This document shows positions 15,946 to 23,420 of a stretch of DNA of 41,537 bases, one piece after another. The stretch covers positions 1 to 41,537 of the forward strand of contig JBBDRN010000015.1 of the NCBI GenBank assembly GCA_040905445.1, written 5' to 3'. Below the pieces are notes generated by a model, which did no database searches, was not told the origin of the DNA, and worked only from the letters and a program-made list of their open reading frames with translations. Source of the DNA: SKPT01 sp040905445 (GTDB lineage Bacteria; Planctomycetota; Phycisphaerae; Phycisphaerales; Phycisphaeraceae). A program made the position numbers and the translations under genes. The stretch's first letter is position 1, and every line of letters begins with the position of its first letter.

Positions 15946-17148
15946 ATGAGCGCGTCGCCTGCCATCCTTTTCACGGCGTTCGAGCCCAGCGGCGATGCGC
16001 TGGCGGCGGTGCTGATCGCTGCGCTGAAGCAGGGTCGACCGGAGTTGGCGATCCACGCGCTGGGCGGGCCGCGCATGGCCGCCGCCGGCGCCGAGCTGAT
16101 CGAGGCGACCACGGACCAGCCGGTCATGCTCCTGAGCGCCGCGCGGCAGGCGCTGGTGCACCGTGCCCGGCTCAAGCGCCTCGATGCCTTCCTTCGCCGC
16201 CATCCCGTCGCCGCGTTCGTGCCCACGGACAGCCCGGCGGCGAACTGGTCGGTCTGCAAGCTGGTCCGCCGGCGCTGCCCGGAGGCGCGCATCGTCCACC
16301 TCGCCGCGCCGCAGCTCTGGGCGTGGGCGCCGTGGCGCATCCACAAGCTCCGGCGGCTGACGGACCACCTGCTGTGCCTGCTGCCGTTCGAGCCGGACTG
16401 GTTCGAGCAGCGCGGCGTGCCGGCGACGTTCGTGGGGCATCCGCTGTTTGATGAGCGACGGGCGGACGCCGTGGCGGCGCGCGAAGCCGCAAGCCGCGGG
16501 GACGGTCCATCCGAAGTCCGAAATCCGCAATCCGAACTTGTCCCGCCCCGTCTCGCGCTGCTGCCGGGGTCGCGCAGCGCGGAGGTGCGCGCCAACGCGG
16601 CGACGATGCTTGCGGTGGCGTGCGAGATGGAGCGTCGCGTGCCGGGGCTGGTGGTGGAGGTCGCGGCGGCGGACGCGATCCGCGAGCGGCTGATGCGCGA
16701 CATGCTCGATCGCGTGACGGGGCCGACGCAGTTGCTCATCACGACCGGGCGGGCGGACGACGTGCTGTCGCGGGCGGACGCGGCGCTGGTCGTCTCGGGG
16801 ACGGCAACGCTGCACGCGGCGGTGCATCGCACGCCGATGGTCGTCGTCTATCGGGCGGGGTGGCTGGCGTGGCAGGCGATCGGGCGGTGGATCGTCTCGA
16901 CGCGCACGTTCTCGCTGCCGAATCTGATCGCCCGGGGCCAGGGGCGCGGCCGGGTCGTGCCGGAACACGTGCCGCACTTCGGGGACGTGGGCGAGTTGGT
17001 GCGTGACCTCGAGCCGCTGGTGACGGACGCGGCGGCGCGCGAGGCGCAGCGGGCGGCGCTGGACGAGGTGATCGCGCCATTTATCGAGACCCGCTTCGCG
17101 GAGGCGGCACCGGCGGCGCTGCTGCGCGTGATGGACCGCCTCTCATAA
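15946..17148 (+). CDS. lpxB: Lipid-A-disaccharide synthase
   Basis: LpxB joins UDP-2,3-diacylglucosamine and lipid X to make the lipid A disaccharide at the inner face of the cytoplasmic membrane, so the host makes an LPS-type outer membrane. The 400-residue GT19 protein has FTAFEPSGD at the N-terminus, PQLWAWAPWRIHKL, LLPFEPDWFEQRGVPATFVGHPLFD and LLPGSRSAEVRANA, and then VSGTATLHAAVHRTPMVVVYR, which is the nucleotide-binding half. Residues about 187-198 (PSEVRNPQSELV) come from a repeat tract inserted in frame between the two halves. ATG at 15946 fits the family start. No other lpx genes are in the window. Confidence 0.93.
   Translation: MSASPAILFTAFEPSGDALAAVLIAALKQGRPELAIHALGGPRMAAAGAELIEATTDQPVMLLSAARQALVHRARLKRLDAFLRRHPVAAFVPTDSPAANWSVCKLVRRRCPEARIVHLAAPQLWAWAPWRIHKLRRLTDHLLCLLPFEPDWFEQRGVPATFVGHPLFDERRADAVAAREAASRGDGPSEVRNPQSELVPPRLALLPGSRSAEVRANAATMLAVACEMERRVPGLVVEVAAADAIRERLMRDMLDRVTGPTQLLITTGRADDVLSRADAALVVSGTATLHAAVHRTPMVVVYRAGWLAWQAIGRWIVSTRTFSLPNLIARGQGRGRVVPEHVPHFGDVGELVRDLEPLVTDAAAREAQRAALDEVIAPFIETRFAEAAPAALLRVMDRLS
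16511..16540. repeat. CCGAAATCCGCAATCCGAAC repeat inside lpxB
   Basis: Degenerate ATCCGNA units like the intergenic tracts at 8369 and 10426 are translated here as a linker just before the LLPGSRS motif. The frame is kept. Confidence 0.7.
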
Positions 17149-17167
17149 AGGCGGGGTATCTTTCTGG

Positions 17168-17197
17168 TTGGCGGGTGCGGGGGGCCGGGTCTATACT
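17168..17197 (+). promoter_or_regulatory. Promoter for the EF-G-like gene
   Basis: TTGGCG (17168-17173) and TATACT (17192-17197) are separated by 18 bases. The start point expected near 17204 coincides with the first base of the leader stem-loop. Confidence 0.6.
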
Positions 17198-17204
17198 CGA
17201 CGCG

Positions 17205-17239
17205 GAGCCGCCCACCCGTTCGCGGCAACCGGGCGGCTC
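17205..17239 (+). promoter_or_regulatory. Stem-loop at the 5' end of the EF-G-like mRNA
   Basis: GAGCCGCCC (17205-17213) and GGGCGGCTC (17231-17239) pair perfectly over 9 bp around a 17-base loop. It occupies the start of the predicted leader and stops 15 bases before the AAGGAG Shine-Dalgarno site. It may stabilise the mRNA or regulate it. Confidence 0.5.
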
Positions 17240-17270
17240 AACGCTTCTGACACAAGGAGCCGGACCCGTC

Positions 17271-19346
17271 ATGCCCGACTACGCCACCGCCGACATCCGT
17301 AACGTCGCTTTCGTGGGCCACGCCGGCAGCGGCAAGACCAGCCTCGCCGAGGCGCTGCTGCACCGCGCCGGCGTCATCGGCAAGCCCGGCGACGTCGAGA
17401 AGGGCGAGGCGGTGACCGACTTCACCGACCAGGAACGCGCCCACGGCCACTCGATCACCACCGGCATCGCCCACCTCGATCACGCCGGCGTGCACATCAA
17501 TCTCCTCGACACGCCGGGCATGCCCGACTTCCTCGGACAGACGCTCTCGGCGCTGCCCGCGGTCGAGACCGTCGCCGTCGTCATCGACGCGGTGGCCGGC
17601 ATCGAGTCGGTCACCCGCCGCGTGATGGCCACCGCCCAGGCGGCGAACCTCTGCCGCATGATCATCGTCAACAAGATCGACGCCCCCAGCGCCGACCTGC
17701 CCGCGCTGATCGAGCGCATCCAGGCGACGTTCGGCAAGCAGTGTTTGCCCATCAACCTCCCGGCGCAGGGCGGCAAGACCGTCGTCGACTGCTTCTTCAA
17801 TCCGTCCGGCGACAGCGACTTCGGCTCCGTCGAGGCCGCGCATACCGCGCTCGTCGACCAGGTCGTCGAGGTTGACGAAGAGTTGATGGCCCATTACCTC
17901 GAGCATGGCGAGGTCAGCGCCGAGCAGCTTCACGAGCCGTTCGAGGCGGCGCTGCGCGACGGGCATCTTGTGCCGATCTGCTTCACCGCGGGCCGCCCGC
18001 ACGAGGACCACGAGGCGAGTGTCGGCGCCGACGAGCTGCTCAACGTGCTGGTCAAGCTCGCGCCGAACCCGGCGGAAGGCAACCCCCGGCCGTTCATCCG
18101 CGGCGACGACGGCGGGGAGGAGATCCACGCCGAGCCGGACCCCTCGCAGCATGCGTTGGCGCATGTCTTCACGGTGCGGATCGACCCGTTCGCGGGCAAG
18201 CTGTGCATCTTCCGCGTCCACCAGGGGACGGTGACGCGCGAGTCGCAGCTCTACATCGGCGACCCGCGCGAGGGGGAGATCAAAAAGCCGTTCCGCGTCG
18301 GGCACCTGTTCAAGATCCAGGGCAAGGACCACCGGGAGGCGGACCAGGCGGTGGCGGGCGACATCGCGGCGGTGGCGAAGGTCGAGGAGATCCACCGCGA
18401 CGCCGTGCTGCACGAGACGCACGACGAGGACCAGATCCACATGCGGCCGGTCGCGCTGCCCGATCCGATGCAGGGGCTGGCGATCGAGCCGAAGCGTCGC
18501 GGCGACGAGCAGAAGCTGGCCGACGCGCTCGCCAAGCTCGCCGAGGAGGATCCGTGCATCCGCGTCAGCCGCGACGTGACGACGAAGCAGACGGTGCTCT
18601 ACGGGCTCGGGGATCTGCACCTGCGCGTGACGCTGGAGACGCTCACGGACCGGTACAACGTGGAGGTGGACACCGAGCCGCCCAAGATCGCCTACCGCGA
18701 GACGATCACCGCGAAGGCGGAGGGCCACCACCGCCACAAGAAGCAGACCGGCGGGGCGGGGCAGTTCGGCGAGGTGTACCTGCGCGTCGAGCCGATGGAG
18801 CGAGGCGGGGGCTTCGAGTTCTCCAACGACGTCGTCGGCGGGGCGATCCCCCACCAGTTCATTCCCGCCATCGAGAAGGGCGTGCGACAGGCGCTGGAGG
18901 AAGGCGCGATCGCCGGCTACCCGGTGCAGGACGTGAAGGTGTCGGTCTACGACGGCAAGCACCACCCGGTGGATTCGAAGGAGGTGGCGTTCGTGACGGC
19001 GGGCAAGCGCGCCTTCATCGACGCCGTGAGCAACGCGGGCCCGGTGCTGCTCGAGCCGATGGTCGAGCTCGAGGTGACGATTCCGGCAGAGGCGATGGGC
19101 GACGTGACGGGTGACCTGTCGGGCAAGCGGGGGCGCATCCTGGGGACCGACGTGTTGCCGGGCGACCAGGCGCTGATTCGCGCGGTCGTGCCGCTGGCGG
19201 AGGTGGCCAACTACCAGAGCCAGCTCAAGAGCGTGACGGGCGGGCAGGGCAGCTTCACGATGGAGCTGAGCCACTTCGACCCGGTGCCGAGCCACGTCCA
19301 GCAGCAGATCGTCGCGGCCGCGAAGCCGGTTGAGCAGACGGTATGA
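17271..19346 (+). CDS. EF-G-like translational GTPase (EF-G2 type)
   Basis: The 691-residue protein has all EF-G domains in order. The GTPase has G1 GHAGSGKTS (residues 16-24), G3 DTPG (80-83) and G4 NKID (134-137). Then come domain II (ALAHVFTVRIDPFAGKLCIFRVHQGTV), domain III (LYGLGDLHLRVTLETL), domain IV (GGAGQFGEVYLRVEPM, GAIAGYPVQDVKVSVYDG) and domain V (RGRILGTDVLPG, GGQGSFTMELSHFDPVP). Classical EF-G has AHIDAGKTT at G1. The GHAGSGKTS variant marks the paralogous EF-G-like/FusA2 group, so this is probably not the housekeeping EF-G. AAGGAG lies 11 nt before the ATG at 17271. Its exact role (translocation, recycling or stress) cannot be told from sequence. Confidence 0.9.
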   Translation: MPDYATADIRNVAFVGHAGSGKTSLAEALLHRAGVIGKPGDVEKGEAVTDFTDQERAHGHSITTGIAHLDHAGVHINLLDTPGMPDFLGQTLSALPAVETVAVVIDAVAGIESVTRRVMATAQAANLCRMIIVNKIDAPSADLPALIERIQATFGKQCLPINLPAQGGKTVVDCFFNPSGDSDFGSVEAAHTALVDQVVEVDEELMAHYLEHGEVSAEQLHEPFEAALRDGHLVPICFTAGRPHEDHEASVGADELLNVLVKLAPNPAEGNPRPFIRGDDGGEEIHAEPDPSQHALAHVFTVRIDPFAGKLCIFRVHQGTVTRESQLYIGDPREGEIKKPFRVGHLFKIQGKDHREADQAVAGDIAAVAKVEEIHRDAVLHETHDEDQIHMRPVALPDPMQGLAIEPKRRGDEQKLADALAKLAEEDPCIRVSRDVTTKQTVLYGLGDLHLRVTLETLTDRYNVEVDTEPPKIAYRETITAKAEGHHRHKKQTGGAGQFGEVYLRVEPMERGGGFEFSNDVVGGAIPHQFIPAIEKGVRQALEEGAIAGYPVQDVKVSVYDGKHHPVDSKEVAFVTAGKRAFIDAVSNAGPVLLEPMVELEVTIPAEAMGDVTGDLSGKRGRILGTDVLPGDQALIRAVVPLAEVANYQSQLKSVTGGQGSFTMELSHFDPVPSHVQQQIVAAAKPVEQTV

Positions 19347-20072
19347 GAGGCGGCGGCGTGCGACGATGACGGTTGACGGGGATCGCGCGCCCGCGCGCCG
19401 CGGGGTGCGTGACGTCCGCGCGGGGTAGATTCCAAAAAAATTTTGCAGGGTGAAACGTGGCCGGCGCATGGGTCGGATGACGGTGTTGCGTACGGGCGTC
19501 TGCCCCATTTGCATTGCCGCGCGGCGACGCGCCGACGGCGTGCGCGACCGGCGAGGATGCATGGTGCGCGATGCGGCGCGCTGCCGCGGCGCTGGGTACG
19601 GCGGCGGACGCGATCGCGTCGTTGGCGGGGCGGGTGCGCGGTCGGTGACAACGCTCGCGGTTGGGGGGCGCGTCGCGTCGTGGCGGGACGGCGTCGATCG
19701 CGATGAAACGTAGGTGCGGATGCATGCAGAAGTTCCGTGCGCTGCGGCGCATGGAGCGCGCGAGGGCGATCGACGTGCGACGCGATGACGGTGTGGCGAT
19801 GCGCGGCCGGCGCGGCGGTGTGTTGACCCGCGCGCGCGCGGCCGACGCGGCGTGCGTCGCGTGTCGATCGCGCTCGACGATGACGTCGGTGACGTTGGTT
19901 TGCGCATGCGGTGCGGCGCTGCCGCGATGATGGTGAGCGCGCGTTGGATGGTGATGGAAACGCGCGGCGGGCGCGCTATTGATCGTGTCGGGCGCATGAC
20001 TTTTACGCGCGAGGGGCTCAAGCCGCGACGGAGCACGCGCCGATAAGAATGGACAACGTTCAGAGTTTATGG
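19347..20072. other. Long gene-free island with alternating CG/GC character
   Basis: About 725 bases have no protein-like reading frame on either strand; the short open frames are Arg-rich and lack starts, ribosome sites or any family look. The tract is dense in CGCG, GATCGCG and GCGATG and includes an alternating GC run near 19830-19842. That differs from the G-run-rich repeats in other gaps. A single A7/T4 patch is at 19434-19445. It ends at the promoter of the lysine-repeat protein gene. No tRNA, terminator or known RNA could be recognised. It may be a decayed gene, a long regulatory region or an RNA. Confidence 0.5.
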
Positions 20073-20102
20073 TTGACGAGGTTTTTGCGCTTCGGTTACA
20101 GT
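20073..20102 (+). promoter_or_regulatory. Promoter for the lysine-repeat protein
   Basis: TTGACG (20073-20078) and TACAGT (20097-20102) are spaced by 18 bases. The leader of about 32 nt then contains AAAGGA before the ATG at 20141. Confidence 0.6.
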
Positions 20103-20140
20103 TGACTCAAGCTCCGAGGGCGATTCGAAAGGAAAAGCCC

Positions 20141-20296
20141 ATGGCTAAGAAGAAGGCTACGAAGAAGAAGGCGACGAAGAAGAAGGCCACCAAGAAGAAG
20201 GCTGGCAAGAAGAAGGCCAGCAAGAAGAAGGCTGGCAAGAAGAAGGCCACGAAGAAGAAGGCCACCAAGAAGCGGGCCGCCAAGAAGAAGAAGTAA
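20141..20296 (+). CDS. Lysine-repeat (histone H1/Hc-like) basic protein
   Basis: The 51-residue product is almost only Lys, Ala and Thr. It is a run of about ten five-residue units of the form A-T/G/S-K-K-K, ending AAKKKK. Such tails occur in bacterial H1-like nucleoid proteins, where they bind DNA without sequence preference by neutralising charge. Here the tail is the whole protein. The ATG at 20141 is clear: AAAGGA lies upstream and the gene has its own promoter and a strong terminator, so it is a well-bounded single-gene unit. The 15-base DNA repeat allows the protein length to change by slippage. DNA or RNA binding is inferred from composition only. Confidence 0.8.
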   Translation: MAKKKATKKKATKKKATKKKAGKKKASKKKAGKKKATKKKATKKRAAKKKK

Positions 20297-20340
20297 TCGC
20301 CTGCCGGGCGGTTTCGACCCTGCCGCGGCCGCCGGCCGCC

Positions 20341-20372
20341 TCCCCGACCCGCGCTCCGAATCAGCGGGCCGG
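20341..20372 (+). other. Stem-loop downstream of the lysine-repeat gene
   Basis: CTCCCCG and CGGGGAG arms enclose a second CCGC/GCGG pairing. It lies between the stop codon and the terminator, in the 333-base gap before bioA, and may protect the 3' end of the message. Confidence 0.4.
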
Positions 20373-20421
20373 GGAGACGAACCCTCACTCTTTAAAGCGC
20401 CTCGGAGCTCGAAAACCACGG

Positions 20422-20452
20422 AAGGCGTCCCACCACGGGACGCCTTCTCTTT
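20422..20452 (+). terminator. Intrinsic terminator of the lysine-repeat gene
   Basis: AAGGCGTCCC and GGGACGCCTT form a perfect 10-bp stem with an ACCAC loop, followed by CTCTTT. It ends the lysine-repeat transcript 126 bases after the stop codon. Confidence 0.85.
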
Positions 20453-20472
20453 GCGCGCCCGGCGTGCGGGTT

Positions 20473-20517
20473 TGACGCCAAGGCGCCAAGGGGGGAGCAG
20501 AGCGCCAAGGAGGGAGA
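20473..20517. repeat. GCCAAGG-family repeat
   Basis: Units GACGCCAAGGCGCCAAGG and AGCGCCAAGGAGGGAG match the tract after valS (6789). It lies between the terminator and bioA. Confidence 0.5.
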
Positions 20518-20534
20518 GGCGGTGGCGGGACCGA

Positions 20535-20561
20535 TGTTTAGCCCCCGCGCTCACGCGGGCG
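20535..20561. repeat. TTTAGCCCCCGCG hairpin, CCGCGTGGGCGCGG family variant
   Basis: CCCCCGCGCTCACGCGGG is an almost perfect short hairpin preceded by TGTTTAG. It is a shorter variant of the repeat at 7835-7904. Confidence 0.5.
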
Positions 20562-20617
20562 CCAGGCGTTGGTCGCCGGGCGGACGGGCGTTGCGGGGCG
20601 CGGGACCGGCCGCGCGG

Positions 20618-20623
20618 TATCGT
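20618..20623 (+). promoter_or_regulatory. -10 hexamer for bioA, leaderless geometry
   Basis: TATCGT is followed by GGGGGT and the ATG at 20630. Confidence 0.4.
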
Positions 20624-20629
20624 GGGGGT

Positions 20630-22063
20630 ATGACTGCCGACAGCCCATCGACAAGCGAAACGGCGGCGCAGCGCCTCGCCCGCCTCGACCAGGCGCACGT
20701 CTGGCACCCCTTCACGCCCATGCGCCAGTGGCGCGAGCAGCCGCCCACCGTCGTCGAGCGCGGCGAGGGGGCGTGGCTCATCGACACCGACGGCAACCGG
20801 TACATCGACGGCGTCTCATCCATCTGGTGCAACGTCCACGGCCACCGCGTCGCGGCAATCGACGGCGCCATCCGCGAGCAGCTTGATCGCATCGCCCACT
20901 CGACGCTGCTGGGCCTGGCGTCGCCGCCGAGCATCGAGCTGGCGGCGATGCTCGCCCAGCGGGCGCCCGGGTCGCTTAATCAGACGTTCTACTCCGACGC
21001 CGGCGCGACTGCGCTGGAGCTCGCCTTCAAGATGGCGGTCGGCTACTGGTACCACCGCGGCCGACCGGGCAAGCACAAGTTCATCGGCCTGGCGGGCGCG
21101 TACCACGGCGACACGGTCGGTGCGATGTCGGTCGGCTACAGCGAGTTGTTCCATCGTCCCTTCCTGCCGATGGTCTTCGACGTCACGTCGTTTCCCAATC
21201 CGGACCCGTGTCGGCCGCCGGGCGGGCTGACGCGGGCCGATGACGGCGGATGGCCGGGCGAGGACGTTGCGCTGGGCGAGGCGATGCGGGATCACTGCCT
21301 GGCCGCGCTGGACACGATGTTGGCGGAGCGCGGCGGCGAGACGGCGGCGGTGGTCATCGAGCCGGTGATGCAGGGCGCGGCCGGGATGATCCCGCAGCCG
21401 GCGGGGTTTCTCAAGGGCGTCGAAAGGCTGGCGCGCAAGCATGACGTGCTGCTGATCGCCGACGAGGTGGCGACGGGTTTCGGGCGCACGGGCCGGCTCT
21501 TTGCCGTCGAGCACGAGTCCGTTGAGCCGGACCTGCTGTGCCTGGCCAAGGGAATCAGCGGCGGCTACCTGCCGCTGGCGGCGACGATGGCGACCGACGA
21601 GGTGGCGGCCGCGTTCGAGGGCGAGCCGGGCGAGCGGCGGACGCTGTTTCATGGCCACACCTACACGGGCAACGCGCTGGCGTGCGCGGCAGGGGTCGCG
21701 TCGCTGCGACTGTTCGAGCAGCGCGACCTGATCGCGCACATCAACGAGAGCGCGGCGATCATCCGCGACGGGCTCGCGCCGCTGCGCGACGGCCGGGCGT
21801 TTCCGCACGTCATGGACGTGCGGCAGCGCGGGATCATGGTGGGCATCGAGCTCTGCCGCGACCGCGGGCGGGCGGAGCCGTTCGACTTCGCGGCGCGGGC
21901 GGGGGCGGCGTTCTGCCTGGCGGCGCGGCCGCGGGGGCTGTTCATCCGCCCGCTGGGGGACGTGGCGATCCTGATGCCGATCCCGGCGATGGATCACGCG
22001 ACGCTCGAGCGCATGCTCGAGATCGTGGTGGCGACGGCGCGGGACTGGCGGCCGGGGGCGTGA
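20630..22063 (+). CDS. bioA: Adenosylmethionine-8-amino-7-oxononanoate aminotransferase
   Basis: BioA moves the amino group of S-adenosylmethionine to KAPA to give DAPA, the third step of biotin synthesis. The 477-residue fold-type I PLP enzyme shows the BioA-specific start HVWHPFTPMRQW and then GVSSIWCNVHGH, FYSDAGATALELAFKMAVGYW, GAYHGDTVGAMSVG and VIEPVMQGAAGMIPQP. The PLP region follows as LIADEVATGFGRTGRLFA, with Lys307 in CLAKGISGGYLPLA; HGHTYTGNALACA comes next. WHPFTPM and the Tyr/Trp residues of the substrate pocket separate it from other class III aminotransferases. The upstream frame is open but not protein-like, so ATG 20630 is used. No other bio gene is adjacent. Confidence 0.94.
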   Translation: MTADSPSTSETAAQRLARLDQAHVWHPFTPMRQWREQPPTVVERGEGAWLIDTDGNRYIDGVSSIWCNVHGHRVAAIDGAIREQLDRIAHSTLLGLASPPSIELAAMLAQRAPGSLNQTFYSDAGATALELAFKMAVGYWYHRGRPGKHKFIGLAGAYHGDTVGAMSVGYSELFHRPFLPMVFDVTSFPNPDPCRPPGGLTRADDGGWPGEDVALGEAMRDHCLAALDTMLAERGGETAAVVIEPVMQGAAGMIPQPAGFLKGVERLARKHDVLLIADEVATGFGRTGRLFAVEHESVEPDLLCLAKGISGGYLPLAATMATDEVAAAFEGEPGERRTLFHGHTYTGNALACAAGVASLRLFEQRDLIAHINESAAIIRDGLAPLRDGRAFPHVMDVRQRGIMVGIELCRDRGRAEPFDFAARAGAAFCLAARPRGLFIRPLGDVAILMPIPAMDHATLERMLEIVVATARDWRPGA

Positions 22064-22266
22064 GTGGTGGGGGGACGGCGGGGGAATCGACAGCAGGGGG
22101 AGATTCGGTGGCTGGCGTTGATTCTGCCTCGTGCTGCTGCGCCGGGACCACCGGTCCCGGCTTTCTACCGGAGCGCCTTGCCGGGAAAAAGACACATCCG
22201 CGATCTCCGCGTCCGGCCGCCAAATTCAGTAAGCAGCGCCCGACCCCGGAAATCCCGGATGAATGC

Positions 22267-22306
22267 AAAAAAAAAGGCCCGGCCGAGCCGAAGCTCAGGC
22301 CGAGCC
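22267..22306 (-). terminator. Strong intrinsic terminator, UUCG loop, U9
   Basis: Read on the minus strand, the stem is GGCTCGGCC, a bulged T, GAGC, then loop TTCG, then GCTCGGCCGGGCC. That is 13 bp with one G-U pair and one bulge. It is followed by nine T (22275 down to 22267). There is no T-run on the plus side, so the polarity is clear. The downstream gene on that strand is the 3' end of bioA in the opposite direction. Confidence 0.9.
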
Positions 22307-22365
22307 CTTCCGGGGGCGAGTTGAAGGATCGTCGATTGATTGGCTCAACCGTCGATCACGGACAG
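22267..22365 (-). ncRNA. Candidate standalone small RNA, about 98 nt
   Basis: A promoter (22371-22399) and a terminator (22267-22306) on the minus strand enclose a transcript of about 98 nt with no meaningful reading frame. Near its 5' end GATCG-A-CGGTTGA and TCAATCG-A-CGATC (22327-22357) pair over 12 bp, with one A-A mismatch and one G-U, around a GCCAA loop. A single-stranded linker of about 20 nt (CTTCAACTCGCCCCCGGAA) leads into the UUCG-capped terminator hairpin. It lies between the ends of bioA (+) and the small hypothetical gene (-) and is not a leader of any gene. It lacks the SRP-RNA GGAAGCAGCC loop and is too short for 6S, tmRNA or RNase P RNA. Function unknown. Confidence 0.65.
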
Positions 22366-22370
22366 GCGTG

Positions 22371-22399
22371 AATATCGGATAAGTGGGCGGCTGTGTCAA
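22371..22399 (-). promoter_or_regulatory. Promoter for the small RNA
   Basis: On the minus strand TTGACA (22399-22394) is a perfect -35. GATATT (22376-22371) matches the -10 at four of six positions, at the ideal 17-base spacing. It is the best -35 in the window. Confidence 0.7.
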
Positions 22400-22525
22400 C
22401 GGGGTTGGGGCGTTGATCTGCAATTTGGCAAAAAGTCACGATCACATTTGTATCATTGCAGTGCGCGTCGGTGATGCAAGTGGGGCCTGCGCGGGATGAT
22501 GCGCGTTTTGCCGGTGCGGTGGCGG

Positions 22526-22807
22526 TCAGTGCCGGGCCGGGGCCGCACCGGGCGCCGCCTGGGCTGCGCGGTCGATCGCCGTGGCTGGGGCGGGTGTGGC
22601 GGGTGTGGCGGGGGCGACGCGTGGGCGGTTGTAGGTGACGTACCAGTAGAGCTTGGCGTCGAGCGTCGCGGGGCTGAAGCGGTGGTGGCGGGCGAGGTCG
22701 ACCAGGAAGCGGACGTGCTCGATGTCGGCGTCGCTCAGGGCGCGGCGCTGCGACAGGGCGATCTCCTGGGCGCGGGCGATCCACGGCTGGGCCTGCATCA
22801 TGGTCAT
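22526..22807 (-). CDS. Small hypothetical protein with Ala/Pro-rich tail
   Basis: The 93-residue product has a helical N-terminal part (ARAQEIALSQRRALSDADIEHVRFLVDLARHHRFSPATLDAKLYWYVTYNRP). It ends in an Ala/Pro/Thr-rich low-complexity tail of about 30 residues. No family was recognised. GGGAG lies 7 nt before the ATG at 22807, which supports translation on this strand over the overlapping plus-strand frame. It is divergent from the DUF1232 gene. The small RNA lies downstream of it but has its own promoter. Confidence 0.6.
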   Translation of the reverse strand: MTMMQAQPWIARAQEIALSQRRALSDADIEHVRFLVDLARHHRFSPATLDAKLYWYVTYNRPRVAPATPATPAPATAIDRAAQAAPGAAPARH

Positions 22808-22996
22808 GGCGGTTCTCCCTTACCCCGGCCCCGGCACGGACGGGCCGGGACGATACACGATTCCGCTTGTCAGCGTGCCACATAAACGCCGGTTGAGAAG
22901 GTGGATCAGCGGCCGAGGGCGGATATTGACCACGCCCCAGATTGCCCAGGCGGCGCGGCGGGCGGCGCGACTCGCGGAAGTGGCGACGGCCAAGGA

Positions 22997-23002
22997 TAGA
23001 AT
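22997..23002 (+). promoter_or_regulatory. Possible -10 for the DUF1232 gene
   Basis: TAGAAT, 71 bases before the chosen GTG; no recognisable -35 upstream. The rest of this 266-base gap between the divergent genes shows no other feature. Confidence 0.3.
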
Positions 23003-23073
23003 AGACCGGGTCCTGGGTCGTTCCTGTGGCGGGTCGGCTGGGAGCCTGTGACGGCTTGTCTGGGAGCGTGAAC

Positions 23074-23364
23074 GTGAGGCTTCGTCGGCCGATGGGGCTG
23101 TTCGTGCGGTTGAAGGTGTTCTGGTGGATCTATCGCGACCCGCGGATGCCGTTGTGGGCGAAGTTCGGTTTGACGGCGTTGGCGCTGGCGTACGTGATCT
23201 GGCCGATCGATCTCATCCCGATGATTCCGGTGATCGGCTGGCTGGATGACCTGACGGTGGCGTCGGTGCTGCTGTGGCTGGTGACGCGGGCGGCGCCGGC
23301 GGTGGTGCGGCGGCAGAGCTGGATGCGGGCGGGGGCGGCCGTCGAGCCGGCGGGGACGGGGTGA
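23074..23364 (+). CDS. DUF1232 (YkvA-like) membrane protein
   Basis: The 96-residue protein shows the DUF1232 core: DPRMPLWAKFGLTALALAYVIWPIDLIPMIPVIGWLDDLTVASVLLWLVTR. Its hydrophobic hairpin and the PIDLIP...GWLDD motif define the family. The family is membrane-associated and of unknown function. The GTG at 23074 is chosen since GGGAG lies 7 nt before it; the ATG at 23092 is the alternative. It is followed closely by the Gfo/Idh/MocA gene and may be co-transcribed. Confidence 0.85.
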   Translation: MRLRRPMGLFVRLKVFWWIYRDPRMPLWAKFGLTALALAYVIWPIDLIPMIPVIGWLDDLTVASVLLWLVTRAAPAVVRRQSWMRAGAAVEPAGTG

Positions 23365-23420
23365 ATGTGCGGGGCTTCGAGATCGGATGCGGTGGCGCAT
23401 GGGAGAAGGGACGAGCGGCC

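Noticed and set aside
19450..19930. Two 87-89 codon open frames in the gene-free island
   Set aside because: Arg/Cys-rich, no ribosome sites, no recognisable motifs; expected by chance in such CG-rich DNA.
17238..20036. 932-codon open frame antisense to the EF-G-like gene and the gene-free island
   Set aside because: Low-complexity Arg/His/Leu composition and no start signal; high GC alone keeps such frames open.
22267..22365. Small RNA as the SRP (4.5S) RNA
   Set aside because: Size is similar and it contains GGAAGG, but the conserved GGAAGCAGCC apical loop and long continuous helix are absent.
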